Assembly (NCBI GenBank): GCA_014302835.1
Contig: CP060294.1
Span: 62,001-126,000, forward strand
Direction of reading: 5' to 3'
DNA: 64,000 bases
Source of the DNA: Pedobacter sp. PAMC26386
GTDB lineage: Bacteria; Bacteroidota; Bacteroidia; Sphingobacteriales; Sphingobacteriaceae
Part shown: positions 1 through 8,519 of the stretch, in pieces
Layout: every line of letters begins with the position of its first letter
How positions within the stretch are numbered: the stretch's first letter is position 1
Made by a program: the position numbers and the translations under genes
Notes under the pieces: generated by a model
Told to the model about the DNA's origin: nothing
Seen by the model: only the letters and a program-made list of their open reading frames with translations
The model's database searches: none

Positions 1-2
1 TG

Positions 3-207
3 GTAAAGCAAAGTTGGCAAAAAAAGCAGTTGCTCCAGCCAGTCTTAGCGGATCGTTTTTTTGAAACAGTTTAAACGCTTTCCGGAAATGTATAGTGAAA
101 ATATGAACTCTCTGGATTGTATAGTTAAACATGCCTCTCTGGTTGCCGATGAAGCCCGAAAGTACTTAAATTTTCTGAATGGGAAGAGAGAAAAAAATAT
201 TGTATAA
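3..207 (+). pseudogene. 3' end of an unrecognised gene, apparently frameshifted
   Basis: Two reading frames join into one plausible protein tail. The frame starting at base 3 reads through to ...RFFETV and stops at 72-74. The frame from base 73 continues KRFPEM... to ...GKREKNIV with a stop at 205-207. Skipping one T at 72 joins them. Neither half is in a frame with a convincing start of its own, so this looks like the C-terminus of a gene entering from the left that carries a +1 shift, by mutation or sequence error. I do not recognise the family. The frame join is inference from amino acid composition only. Confidence 0.3.
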
Positions 208-231
208 TAGAAAAAATACAGAAGAAGGGGG

Positions 232-303
232 TTGTTTACCAGGGAAAGCTCGCAGGAGACCTAAAGGCATTCCCACGAGTTATACCTGGTTTTTTGTAAA
301 CAA
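232..303. repeat. Nested inverted repeat, possible terminator or structured RNA
   Basis: TTGTTTAC (232-239) pairs with GTAAACAA (296-303), ACCAGG (238-243) with CCTGGT (285-290), and CTCG (249-252) with CGAG (276-279), giving a nested structure of about 70 nt. A run of T at 290-295 follows the ACCAGG/CCTGGT stem, so on the + strand it could terminate transcription of the gene ending at 207. The interior is larger than a simple terminator needs. Confidence 0.4.
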
Positions 304-538
304 TTTAGCTAAACACACCACATAATTAACTAAACAACACACCATACAGTGGTAAACACTATATAAGTAATATTAAGATAAGAACCCCTGGTACAGTTGA
401 AACTTACCCGGTATAATAGACTATAATATTTAACAGATAAAGCATTGAATTGTTATTCGTTGCCGTTGTAAAAATATAGTCCGTATAGGTAAGACGCATG
501 AAACTGTAAATACCCCTACGTTGTTTTTAATTTTTTTT

Positions 539-622
539 AAAAGAAATGTGCTTATGTGATGACATCGTACTCCTTACCCCCTCAGACAAGATTATACGGC
601 CAGAACACAGCACATTTCTTTT
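539..622. repeat. 14-bp perfect inverted repeat downstream of hppD
   Basis: AAAAGAAATGTGCT at 539-552 is the exact reverse complement of AGCACATTTCTTTT at 609-622, enclosing 56 nt. It lies 15 nt beyond the hppD stop, so it will be at the 3' end of the hppD transcript. T-rich DNA flanks the arm on the + strand (626-635). It may act as a transcript end for either strand, but the loop is long for an intrinsic terminator. Confidence 0.5.
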
Positions 623-636
623 GCAATTTTTTTTAT

Positions 637-1764
637 TTAAAGATTTCCTCTTAATTCTTGTTCACGTTCTAATGACTCAAACAACGCTTTAAAGTTTCCG
701 GCACCAAAAGATTGCGCACCTTTTCTTTGAATAATCTCAAAAAACAAAGTTGGACGATCCTGAACTGGCTTAGTAAAGATCTGGAGTAAATAACCTTCTT
801 CATCGTAATCTACTAAAATTCCCAGTTCCTGTAAAGGCGCTATATCTTCATCAATTTTTCCAACACGTTCCAGTAAAGTCTCATAATAAGCCTTTGGTGG
901 TGGGCTCAGAAATTCTACTCCACGTACTTTCATATCTCTGACTGTTTGAATAATATCATGCGTAGCTACAGCAATATGCTGTACACCTTCACCCTCGTAA
1001 AACTCTAAATACTCTTCGATTTGTGATTTCTTTTTACCTTCAGCAGGCTCATTGATAGGAAACTTCACATAACCGTTTTTGTTGCTCATTACCTTACTCA
1101 TCAAGGCAGAGTATTCAGTGTTGATCTGTTTATCATCAAAAGAAAGTATATTTTTGAAGCCCATTACATCTTCATACCATTTCACAGCCTCATTCATTCT
1201 ATTCCAGCCTACATTTCCTACACAATGGTCAATATATAAAAGACCCGTGCCTCCTGGTTTATAGCCACCTTCTACAGCAACATAACCTGGCATAAATGCA
1301 CCTTTATAGTTTTTGCGCTCTACAAAAAGGTGAACAGTTTCACCATAAGTATAAATACCTGCAGTGCGAACTTCACCAAACTCATCTGTTAAGGTTTTAG
1401 GCTCCTGATAGGATACTGCACCACGTTTAACAGTTTCTTCGTACGCCTGGTAAGCATCGTCAACCCATAATGCAAGAATTTTAACTCCGTCACCATGTTT
1501 TTTGATGTGGTCTATAATTAACCCTTCAGAGTTCAGTGGGGTAGTTAGTACCAATCTTATTTTTCCCTGTTGCAATACATAGGAAGCTCTATCCCTCAGG
1601 CCAGTTTCTGGTCCTGCATAAGCTACAGTTTCGAAACCAAAGGCCGTTTTATAAAAGTGTGCAGATTGTTTTGCATTACCTACATAAAGCTCAAGATGGT
1701 CTGTGCCATTAAGCGGCAGGAAATCACGTACATCTGTGTCTTTTTCTACAACTAGTGTTTGCAT
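637..1764 (-). CDS. hppD: 4-hydroxyphenylpyruvate dioxygenase
   Basis: Converts 4-hydroxyphenylpyruvate to homogentisate, the second step of tyrosine degradation after transamination. The 375-aa protein has the two vicinal-oxygen-chelate halves expected of HPPD: N-terminal domain around residues 20-150 and catalytic C-terminal domain around 172-345. The iron triad is visible as H180 (IDHCVGNV), H263 (VQHIA) and E343 (FFEIIQR), and the C-terminal GAGNFKALFESLE helix that closes the active site is present. It lies 56 nt downstream of hmgA on the same strand, so the two are probably cotranscribed. Length and motifs are typical and I see nothing anomalous. Confidence 0.97.
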   Translation of the reverse strand: MQTLVVEKDTDVRDFLPLNGTDHLELYVGNAKQSAHFYKTAFGFETVAYAGPETGLRDRASYVLQQGKIRLVLTTPLNSEGLIIDHIKKHGDGVKILALWVDDAYQAYEETVKRGAVSYQEPKTLTDEFGEVRTAGIYTYGETVHLFVERKNYKGAFMPGYVAVEGGYKPGGTGLLYIDHCVGNVGWNRMNEAVKWYEDVMGFKNILSFDDKQINTEYSALMSKVMSNKNGYVKFPINEPAEGKKKSQIEEYLEFYEGEGVQHIAVATHDIIQTVRDMKVRGVEFLSPPPKAYYETLLERVGKIDEDIAPLQELGILVDYDEEGYLLQIFTKPVQDRPTLFFEIIQRKGAQSFGAGNFKALFESLEREQELRGNL

Positions 1765-1820
1765 GTTCTTGTTTTTTTATTGATTTAAAAAAATGGTTAG
1801 GTATAAGAGTCAGTTTTTTA

Positions 1821-2987
1821 TTATTCAACATTGATTTGCCAGCTCTTGTGATAGTTTTCGTCTTCAATTGCCAGAGCATCCTCAGTTAGCATAAGTGGAC
1901 GAAAAGGGTCAATCATTACTGCCAGTTCTTCCGTACTTTCCTTGCCAATTGATTTTTCTACTGTACCAGGGTGCGGTCCATGTGGAATGCCTCCAGGATG
2001 CAGTGTAATCTGGCCTTTAACAACACTTTTTCTGCTCATAAAATCACCGTCAACATAATACAGCACCTCATCACTGTCTACATTACTATGGTTATAGGGG
2101 GCGGGGATAGACAAAGGGTGGTAATCGAATTTGCGTGGCACAAAAGAACAGATCACAAAATTGTGGCCTTCAAAGGTTTGATGTACAGGAGGTGGCTGAT
2201 GAAGACGGCCTGTAATTGGCTCGAAATCATGAATAGAAAAAGCCCATGGATAATGGAAGCCATCCCAGCCTACAAAATCAAAAGGGTGCGTGCCATAAGT
2301 ATAAGGATACATTAACCCTTGTTTTTTGATCAATACTTTAAAATCACCGAATTCATCAATTGTTTCCAGATCGGCTGGTTTTCTGATATCACGCTCACAA
2401 TACGGAGAATGTTCCATTAGCTGACCATATTCATTTCTATAACGTTTTGGAGATCGGATAGGGCTGAAGCTTTCCACGATGAAAAGACGGTTTTTCTCAT
2501 CATCAAATTCCAGCTGGTAGATTGTACCGCGTGGTACAACCAAGTAGTCGCCATAAGCGAAACGGATTTTACCAAAACCAGTTTTTAAAGTACCAGATCC
2601 CTGGTGGATGAAAATCACTTCGTCGGCCTGACTATTCTTATAAAAATAATCTGTCATCGATTTTCTTGGTGCAGCAAGAGATATATGCAAGTCGCTGTTA
2701 ACCAGTACTGGTTTTCTACTTTTCAGATAATCGTCCTCTGGTGCAATATTGAAACCGATTAGCGAAGTATGCTTTAGGTGTTTTTCTCTGGCAATTTTAG
2801 GCTCAACAGAATACGGTTCTCCAAGTGATTTAACAATTGTAGGTGGATGGCAGTGATAGACAAGCGAATACAGGCTTGAAAATCCTTCAGTGGAGACCAG
2901 TTCCTCTGCATAAAGCTCACCGTCTGGCTTTCTAAAAACGGTGTGTCTTTTAGGTGGAATGGTTCCTAAGGTATGATAAATAGGCAT
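1821..2987 (-). CDS. hmgA: Homogentisate 1,2-dioxygenase
   Basis: Opens the ring of homogentisate to give 4-maleylacetoacetate. The 388-aa sequence is a full-length cupin-type homogentisate dioxygenase with the N-terminal region TLGTIPPKRHTVFRK, the core VDSDEVLYYVDGDF and the metal-site segment HPGGIPHGPHPG near residues 330-345, which supplies conserved His/Glu iron ligands. It is transcribed away from the fumarylacetoacetase-family gene at 3376, with a 388-bp region between them, and ahead of hppD. Start chosen at ATG 2987, which gives the usual MPIYHTLG N-terminus. Confidence 0.96.
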   Translation of the reverse strand: MPIYHTLGTIPPKRHTVFRKPDGELYAEELVSTEGFSSLYSLVYHCHPPTIVKSLGEPYSVEPKIAREKHLKHTSLIGFNIAPEDDYLKSRKPVLVNSDLHISLAAPRKSMTDYFYKNSQADEVIFIHQGSGTLKTGFGKIRFAYGDYLVVPRGTIYQLEFDDEKNRLFIVESFSPIRSPKRYRNEYGQLMEHSPYCERDIRKPADLETIDEFGDFKVLIKKQGLMYPYTYGTHPFDFVGWDGFHYPWAFSIHDFEPITGRLHQPPPVHQTFEGHNFVICSFVPRKFDYHPLSIPAPYNHSNVDSDEVLYYVDGDFMSRKSVVKGQITLHPGGIPHGPHPGTVEKSIGKESTEELAVMIDPFRPLMLTEDALAIEDENYHKSWQINVE

Positions 2988-3375
2988 ATCTATAGGTTAT
3001 ATAAGGTTAAAATACGGGATGAATAAAAAACGCGAGAACGTTTAATATACGCTGGCTTTAGGAAAAAGCTTAAATGGAATACTGCGCAAAAATGATCTTC
3101 GAGAGCATAGAATACCTGAATCCGGCCAGTACTTGGCTGGCAATACGATCCTGATATTTTAGTTTGCTCTTTGTCATTGTTGCGAAGGCTAATTTAAGAA
3201 TTATATTGTTAGCTATCAAATTTATGCCATATATTCTATTGTCATTTATTTTTAACCTTTGTGAATTCGTAAAGTGCTTAAAAATAAATATTGGGCATGC
3301 TCCTGTTCATTGTGAGGTAAATTATCTAGCTTTGACCAGCTGTACTATACATTGTCCTACCAAACATAAAACTAT
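2988..3375. promoter_or_regulatory. Divergent control region between hmgA-hppD and the FAH operon
   Basis: This gap must contain promoters for both arms of the homogentisate pathway. A near-consensus -7 element TATACATTG lies close to 3350 before the + strand gene, with TTTG around 3335, but I find no perfect TAnnTTTG box for either direction. A short hairpin, GCCAG-tacttg-CTGGC, lies near 3125-3141. A 71-codon open frame in the region has no recognisable features and is not treated as a gene. Confidence 0.4.
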
Positions 3376-4371
3376 ATGAAATTAGTATCCTACAAAACAG
3401 AAGACAGAGAACATCTTGGTGTTTTCATCAGCGGACATATCTACAACCTGAATTCCTGCGATAAGCAAATTCCAAATGATATGAACGAGTTTTTAAAAGA
3501 TTCAGAAGTACTGATGGAGCGGGCATTAGCGATCGATGCTAAAATCAAATCTGGTGAAATTGAACCTAAAGAAGAAGCGTTTTATGAAGTTGTAGCTCCG
3601 GTTCCGCACCCAAGCTCATGCAGAGACGGCTATGCCTTTCGTCAGCATGTTGCAGCTGCGCGCAGAAACCGAAAAGTAGATATGATTCCTGAATTTGATC
3701 AATATCCAATATTCTACTTTACAAACCACAATGCAATTCAGGGGCCGGGAGAGATTGAGTGTATGCCTGACCATTTCCAAAAACTAGATTTTGAGCTGGA
3801 AATAGCTATTGTAATCGGTAAAAAAGGACGTAACATTAAAGCTGCGGAGGCCGATGCCTATATCGCTGGTTATATGATTATGAATGATATGAGTGCCAGA
3901 ACATTGCAGATGGAAGAAATGTTATTAAACTTAGGCCCGGCAAAAGGAAAGGATTTTTCTACTGTTATTGGTCCATGGTTAGTAACACCGGATGAACTGG
4001 AAGAATATAAAACAGCGCCTAAAGCTGGCCACTCAGGAAACAGCTATAACCTGGAAATGACATGTACAGTTAATGGAAAGCAAGTTTCTGCCGGTAACAC
4101 AGCAGACATGGACTGGACATTTGCAGAAATCATTGAGCGTTGTGCTTATGGCGTAGATATTTTACCAGGCGATGTAATCGGTTCCGGTACAGTAGGTACA
4201 GGATGTTTTCTTGAATTGAATGGTACAGGTCTTTTAAACGATCCAAATTTCAAACCACAGTGGTTACAGGATGGCGATGTTGTCGAAATGGAAATCACGG
4301 GTCTCGGTCGTTTAAGTAATACCATTCGTAAGGTGGATACTGATTTTTCTATTCTAGCCCTTAAAAAATAA
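3376..4371 (+). CDS. Fumarylacetoacetate hydrolase family protein
   Basis: Likely hydrolyses fumarylacetoacetate to fumarate and acetoacetate, the last step of homogentisate degradation, as judged from its position opposite hmgA-hppD. The 331-aa protein has an FAH-type fold, with metal-binding acidic residues in the segments LDFELEIAIVIGK (about residues 137-149) and IMNDMSARTLQMEE (about 172-185). It is the shorter FAH-family form, so related hydrolase/isomerase activities cannot be excluded from sequence. Its stop overlaps the next start by one base (TAATG), indicating translational coupling. No maleylacetoacetate isomerase gene is seen in the window. Confidence 0.88.
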   Translation: MKLVSYKTEDREHLGVFISGHIYNLNSCDKQIPNDMNEFLKDSEVLMERALAIDAKIKSGEIEPKEEAFYEVVAPVPHPSSCRDGYAFRQHVAAARRNRKVDMIPEFDQYPIFYFTNHNAIQGPGEIECMPDHFQKLDFELEIAIVIGKKGRNIKAAEADAYIAGYMIMNDMSARTLQMEEMLLNLGPAKGKDFSTVIGPWLVTPDELEEYKTAPKAGHSGNSYNLEMTCTVNGKQVSAGNTADMDWTFAEIIERCAYGVDILPGDVIGSGTVGTGCFLELNGTGLLNDPNFKPQWLQDGDVVEMEITGLGRLSNTIRKVDTDFSILALKK

Positions 4372-5264
4372 TGCTGACAGTTAAAACTTCAGATTTGAGT
4401 CCGGCGCAACTGCAAAATTATTTGCAATATGCAGTTGCGCCAAGACCAATATGTTTCGCTACCACGATTGATAAAGAAGGTAATATCAACCTGAGCCCTT
4501 TCAGTTTTTTCAATATGTTCAGCACCAATCCACCAATGTGTATTTTTTCTCCCGCAAGGAGAGTGCGTGACAATACTACTAAACACACCCTGGAGAATGT
4601 TCTGGAGGTCAAAGAATGTGTAATCAACATTGTGAACTATCCAATGGTTCAGCAAATGAGCCTGGCAAGTACAGAATATGCAAAGGGAATCAACGAATTT
4701 GAGAAAGCCGGTTTTACCATGCTTCCTTCCCAATTGGTGAAACCGCCCCGTGTAGCGGAAGCACCTGTTCAAATGGAATGTGTGGTTACAGAAGTTATCC
4801 ATCTTGGAGATAATCCTGGTGCAGGTAATCTGATTCTTGCAGAGATCAAACTCATTCACATTAAAGAAGAAATCCTGGATACAGATGGTAAAATCGATCA
4901 GGCAAAGATAGATCTTGTTGCCCGTTTGGGGGGAGACTGGTACTGTCGTGTCACAGCTGACAACCTCTTTAAAGTTGCTAAACCATTAACTACTCTGGGG
5001 ATAGGTGTTGATGCTTTACCGCATGGCGTTAGAAATTCTTATGTACTGAGTGGTAATGATCTTGGAATGCTGGGTAACATAGAAAAAGTCCCAACCGAAG
5101 AAGACATAGACTTAATGCGAAATCAGGCTTCTGTAAAAGAAGTATTAGATGCAACAATAGGTGATGGTGTAAATCGTCAGCGCGAACTGCATGAACTAGC
5201 CAAACAAATGCTGAAACAAGGTGAAGTTCTTGAGGCACTGAAGGTTGTGTTGCTGGAAAGTTGA
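4371..5264 (+). CDS. Flavin reductase family protein (FMN-binding split barrel)
   Basis: The N-terminal 200 residues match the flavin reductase-like split-barrel family: AVAPRPICFATTIDKEGNINLSPFSFF is the typical FMN phosphate-binding segment, followed by SPARRVRDNTTKHTLENV. The C-terminal 100 residues form a helical extension of unknown role. It overlaps the FAH-family gene by one base and so is in the same operon as tyrosine degradation genes, which suggests but does not prove a role there. No partner monooxygenase is visible nearby. Substrate unknown. Confidence 0.85.
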   Translation: MLTVKTSDLSPAQLQNYLQYAVAPRPICFATTIDKEGNINLSPFSFFNMFSTNPPMCIFSPARRVRDNTTKHTLENVLEVKECVINIVNYPMVQQMSLASTEYAKGINEFEKAGFTMLPSQLVKPPRVAEAPVQMECVVTEVIHLGDNPGAGNLILAEIKLIHIKEEILDTDGKIDQAKIDLVARLGGDWYCRVTADNLFKVAKPLTTLGIGVDALPHGVRNSYVLSGNDLGMLGNIEKVPTEEDIDLMRNQASVKEVLDATIGDGVNRQRELHELAKQMLKQGEVLEALKVVLLES

Positions 5265-5269
5265 AAGAC

Positions 5270-5773
5270 CTAAAGAATACTAACCGCTTTCATTAGCCGG
5301 CTTTTATAATAGGGGTTAAGCGTTGTCACAGTTACCCCATGTGCTTTACCTGAAGTGGAGTGGATAAATTTTATTGTGTCTCCTTCAATATCAGCAATAA
5401 TGCCAACATGTCCTACCACACGTCTTCTAGGGTTGGTCCCTGTGAAAATAAGCACATCACCAACCTTTGCATTTTCCAGTTTAACAGGAGTTCCCGCAAG
5501 GTTAAATTCTGTAGAGGATCTTGGTACGTTGAAACCAAAATTATGGAATACATAACTCACAAATCCTGAGCAATCAAAACCAATTGAAGGATTATTGGAA
5601 GCATAATGATAAGGAATGCCAATCAGGGTTTTTGCAAAATCTATTAATTTATTAGAGGTTTTATTAGCAACCATCTTTCTAAGGATTTCCTGATATTTAA
5701 CAGGTACGGTCTGCGACTTGCCAGAAGGGGCAAATAGAATTACGAAGCAGAATAATAACAGGCTTTTCTTCAT
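5270..5773 (-). CDS. NlpC/P60 family cysteine peptidase, secreted
   Basis: A small (167-aa) secreted peptidoglycan peptidase of the C40 family. Residues 1-20 form a signal peptide (MKKSLLLFCFVILFAPSGKS). The catalytic cysteine is C68 in GFDCSGFVSYVF, and the histidine H122 lies in VVGHVGIIAD, with H138 as the likely third polar residue. Such enzymes usually cleave D-gamma-glutamyl-diaminopimelate bonds in muropeptides. The gene is convergent with the flavin reductase gene, 5 nt away, and is preceded by the 11-nt repeat array at 5845-5925. Confidence 0.92.
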   Translation of the reverse strand: MKKSLLLFCFVILFAPSGKSQTVPVKYQEILRKMVANKTSNKLIDFAKTLIGIPYHYASNNPSIGFDCSGFVSYVFHNFGFNVPRSSTEFNLAGTPVKLENAKVGDVLIFTGTNPRRRVVGHVGIIADIEGDTIKFIHSTSGKAHGVTVTTLNPYYKSRLMKAVSIL

Positions 5774-5844
5774 ATATCGCCTGCTAAGTTATCAAAATAT
5801 TTTACAAAGCAACAAAAAAGGTCTTTGCTCGTGTTTTGTTACCT

Positions 5845-5925
5845 ATTGAAGCGGTGTTGATACGATGCTGATACGCTTGTGAGCACTTCAATAGCATATC
5901 TCAACACCACTTCAACAGCGTGTTA
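5845..5925. repeat. Head-to-head array of degenerate 11-nt units
   Basis: Forward units start at 5845 (attgaagcggt), 5856 (gttgatacgat) and 5867 (gctgatacgct). After a 4-nt centre come inverted units at 5882 (agcacttcaat), 5893 (agcatatctca), 5904 (acaccacttca) and 5915 (acagcgtgtta). The two sides form a long imperfect palindrome: 5846-5860 against 5901-5915 matches at 14 of 15 bases. It fills the gap between the SDR gene (ending 5945) and the NlpC gene (starting 5773), both on the minus strand. The same architecture, with a different sequence, occurs at 62479-62578. Confidence 0.75.
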
Positions 5926-5944
5926 ACAGGCAAGAGAACCTTAA

Positions 5945-6646
5945 TTAAGGAGTAGTCACCGCTACCGGAAGTATCTTTCCATTGAAAAATTTATGTCCGG
6001 TCTTTGCAAAATCGGCCACATATTTTCCCATTTCAAAAGCCATAACAGGCGACTGATAACCAGGAAACGCTTGTTCCAGCATTTCCGTTTGTGCCGACCC
6101 TAAAGCCAGACAATTTATTTTAATCCCTGTATCAGCCAGTTCAAAAGCCAAGCATTCCGTTAAGGTATGTAATGCACCCTTGCTAGAGGAGTAGGCAGCA
6201 AGGCCGGGAAACTTGATACTTCCCTGAAAACCACCCATGCTTCCAATATTGACAATATGTCCGCCACTTTTCATCAGCGGCAGCACATTTTTGATCATAT
6301 TAAAATGCCCGACTACATTACTCTGAAACATCCCATTTAAATCTTCCGCGGAAGTCTCTAAGAATGGTTTGTTAATCAAAGAACCTGCATTATTGATTAA
6401 GATATCCACAGTACGCAATCTCTCTTTCAAAAAAGGGATCAATGCAGCATAATCATCATTTACGATATCAAATTCGACTGGCAACAATGTGCATTCCGGA
6501 TTAATTCCCTTTGCAATTTCCAGTAATTTTCTCAGTTTATCGGCAGATCTTGCAATGCATACTACCTTATTCTCACTTTGCTGTGTAAACTCTAAAGCAG
6601 CTTCAAAACCTATTCCGCTGCTTGCACCAGTTAATATAATATTCAT
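5945..6646 (-). CDS. SDR family NAD(P)-dependent oxidoreductase
   Basis: A 233-aa classical short-chain dehydrogenase/reductase. It shows the cofactor glycine motif TGASSGIG (residues 6-13), the structural NNAG motif near residue 89, and the catalytic YSSSK motif (Tyr-x3-Lys) with an upstream serine in NIGSMGG. Substrate cannot be told from sequence. Its start lies 2 nt from the stop of phhA on the same strand, so the pair is probably cotranscribed. It could be a pteridine reductase serving the hydroxylase, but that is speculation from position alone. Confidence 0.9.
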   Translation of the reverse strand: MNIILTGASSGIGFEAALEFTQQSENKVVCIARSADKLRKLLEIAKGINPECTLLPVEFDIVNDDYAALIPFLKERLRTVDILINNAGSLINKPFLETSAEDLNGMFQSNVVGHFNMIKNVLPLMKSGGHIVNIGSMGGFQGSIKFPGLAAYSSSKGALHTLTECLAFELADTGIKINCLALGSAQTEMLEQAFPGYQSPVMAFEMGKYVADFAKTGHKFFNGKILPVAVTTP

Positions 6647-6648
6647 TC

Positions 6649-8433
6649 TTAATCTTCTTCTGTAATTAATTGTGTCACCGGATTTTCAATAACATGAAGC
6701 CCGTCATGAATCAGTTTTTCATGCTGCGGTTCAACCGAAGCTTTCCCTTCTAAATAAACTCTGATCTCCTGTTCCAGTTCATAGTTAGACCCTTTGTAAT
6801 GTACTATTTCCAATATTTCCAGGGCACAAAGCCAATCCAGAGGATAATTAGTTTTTAAAGACTCAAATAAAGCAGGTAAACGGTCTTCACCATTTCCGCC
6901 CTCTCTGATTTGTCTTACAGCCCTGTAGACATTATGCAATTGATTCGTTACTTCATCATAAACAATCTTTTCTGTTTGTTTATCGCTTATATAAGTAATT
7001 TCCTCATAAGCTTCTTTATCGGCTGCGCCATTAAATACAGAGACAATTGTGCTTCCTACGGCCATATCATAAGTACCCCATTCCGGTTGGAAAAGAATAT
7101 TTCCATTACTTTCTTTCACTGTACAATCTTCAAAAGCAATCAGTATAACCTGATCTTTAGCTTTATAAACAGCTTTGATCACACCATTTACCTGGATACC
7201 ACTTTCAAATATCAGCTCTGTCGTATTCCCTTCTATAATGCCAAAAGTAAACAATTCTTCGCTACCGAAATTTTCCAGTGGCAAAGTAGCACCTTTCAAT
7301 TGGCCAACTGGTGACGAAAATCCATCTTTATGGTAAACTTTGCCATGACCTTCCAGTTGTTTGTCAGCTACAGAAAGTGCTGAAGGTCCCGTAGTTTTGA
7401 TGAAAGTTAGTTCACCAGACTCATTCATCCCCATATCACTAAACACTCCGGTTACCTGCAAGCCTGAACTATAAACCGCTGTAGCGGGGTTTTTAGAATC
7501 CATTGCCTTAAGCACACTTTCAGCTCCACCTTTTCTAAAAGCCATGGTATCCGCAAACTGTTCCAATACATCAATCAGATTTTGAAAAGTTTCTGTTACG
7601 AAAAGTTGTGGCTGCGTTTTAGTAATATCGTAGGCGTATTTAATGGTATCGATTGTATAAGGGATCTTTTTTACATTCTCCTTCATGCAGCTTGAACTCT
7701 CTCCAATGGAAGAAAGCAAGCCAGCACCATATATTTTAGGATCATCTAAACTGCCGATCAAACCATATTCTACCGTCCACCAGTGTAATCTGCTGAGTAA
7801 TGCCATTTCTGAAGGCTCACCCATATTTGCGGAAATTTCCTGTAACTGCGCTTCGGCTTTAGTAATTTCAAATTCAGGTACATCGACCGCTTCTTTTAAA
7901 ATAGATAAAGCACGTATAGCTTCATATAGTTCAAAATCTTTGGCTGAAAACATAGCTTTCGCACCGATGGAACCGATATAGCTCAAGTAATTATTATAAT
8001 CAATATCGGCTATAATAGGAGCGTGTCCTGCCGACTCGTGGATAATATCCGGAGCGGGTGTATATTCAATATGGTTAATCTGACGAATGTCTGCCGCAAT
8101 AACCAGTACACGGTAAGCCTGGTATTCCATAAATGCAGCCGGTGGAATAAATCCATCAACTGTAACTGCACCCCATCCCAGTTTACCCAGGTTATCATTC
8201 ATCGTTTGCAGGTCAGGGATATATTCAATGCTTAATCCCGCACGTTGTAAACCCTTGATATAAGGATAATAGGCAACATCCTTTAAATAACTGTAATTCT
8301 GACGCATAACATAGCGCCAAACCGCCTGATCAACTGGCGTATATTTAGCATAGTTCTGATCTACAATAAATTGCCTAAGATGTTTCGGGAGCTGGGCTAC
8401 CCGGGGGTTGTTAAAGTCATTAAAATCGCTCAT
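6649..8433 (-). CDS. phhA: Aromatic amino acid (phenylalanine) hydroxylase
   Basis: A pterin-dependent iron monooxygenase, likely converting phenylalanine to tyrosine and so feeding the hppD-hmgA pathway 4 kb away. The catalytic domain occupies about residues 20-300, and the iron ligands are H132 and H137 (IIHESAGHAPI) and E222 (HWWTVEYGL). At 594 aa it is longer than the approximately 270-aa proteobacterial enzymes. The extra C-terminal half (about 310-594) is of unknown function and resembles the long form found in Bacteroidota. A near-consensus promoter (TACCTTTA, 8458-8466 on the minus strand, with TTG about 20 nt upstream) precedes it. Confidence 0.93.
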   Translation of the reverse strand: MSDFNDFNNPRVAQLPKHLRQFIVDQNYAKYTPVDQAVWRYVMRQNYSYLKDVAYYPYIKGLQRAGLSIEYIPDLQTMNDNLGKLGWGAVTVDGFIPPAAFMEYQAYRVLVIAADIRQINHIEYTPAPDIIHESAGHAPIIADIDYNNYLSYIGSIGAKAMFSAKDFELYEAIRALSILKEAVDVPEFEITKAEAQLQEISANMGEPSEMALLSRLHWWTVEYGLIGSLDDPKIYGAGLLSSIGESSSCMKENVKKIPYTIDTIKYAYDITKTQPQLFVTETFQNLIDVLEQFADTMAFRKGGAESVLKAMDSKNPATAVYSSGLQVTGVFSDMGMNESGELTFIKTTGPSALSVADKQLEGHGKVYHKDGFSSPVGQLKGATLPLENFGSEELFTFGIIEGNTTELIFESGIQVNGVIKAVYKAKDQVILIAFEDCTVKESNGNILFQPEWGTYDMAVGSTIVSVFNGAADKEAYEEITYISDKQTEKIVYDEVTNQLHNVYRAVRQIREGGNGEDRLPALFESLKTNYPLDWLCALEILEIVHYKGSNYELEQEIRVYLEGKASVEPQHEKLIHDGLHVIENPVTQLITEED

Positions 8434-8519
8434 TGCCTTTTTATATTTGTGTTTGTCTAAAGGTAAGGTAGACCATACGATTTATCAAGAAAACCGTAAT
8501 GCTTTTACTTCAGCGTGAT

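Larger units (their letters stand above)
208..636. other. Intergenic stretch with two structured elements
   Basis: No convincing gene is seen on either strand. The stretch contains the hairpin region at 232-303 and the 14-bp inverted repeat at 539-622, which are listed separately. Between them lies A+T-rich DNA with two similar short motifs, CTAAACACACCA near 308 and CTAAACAACACACCA near 332. It separates the damaged gene end from the 3' end of hppD. Confidence 0.5.

Noticed and set aside
69..76. Programmed -1 frameshift heptamer TTTAAAC
   Set aside because: The heptamer's zero frame is not the frame that carries the upstream coding part, so the phase is wrong for a -1 slip.
3164..3379. 71-codon frame between hmgA and the FAH-family gene
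   Set aside because: It covers the promoter region, overlaps the next start, and has no recognisable domain or balanced composition.
6910..7981. Open frames opposite phhA
   Set aside because: Shadows of the 594-aa hydroxylase; no independent motifs or promoter.
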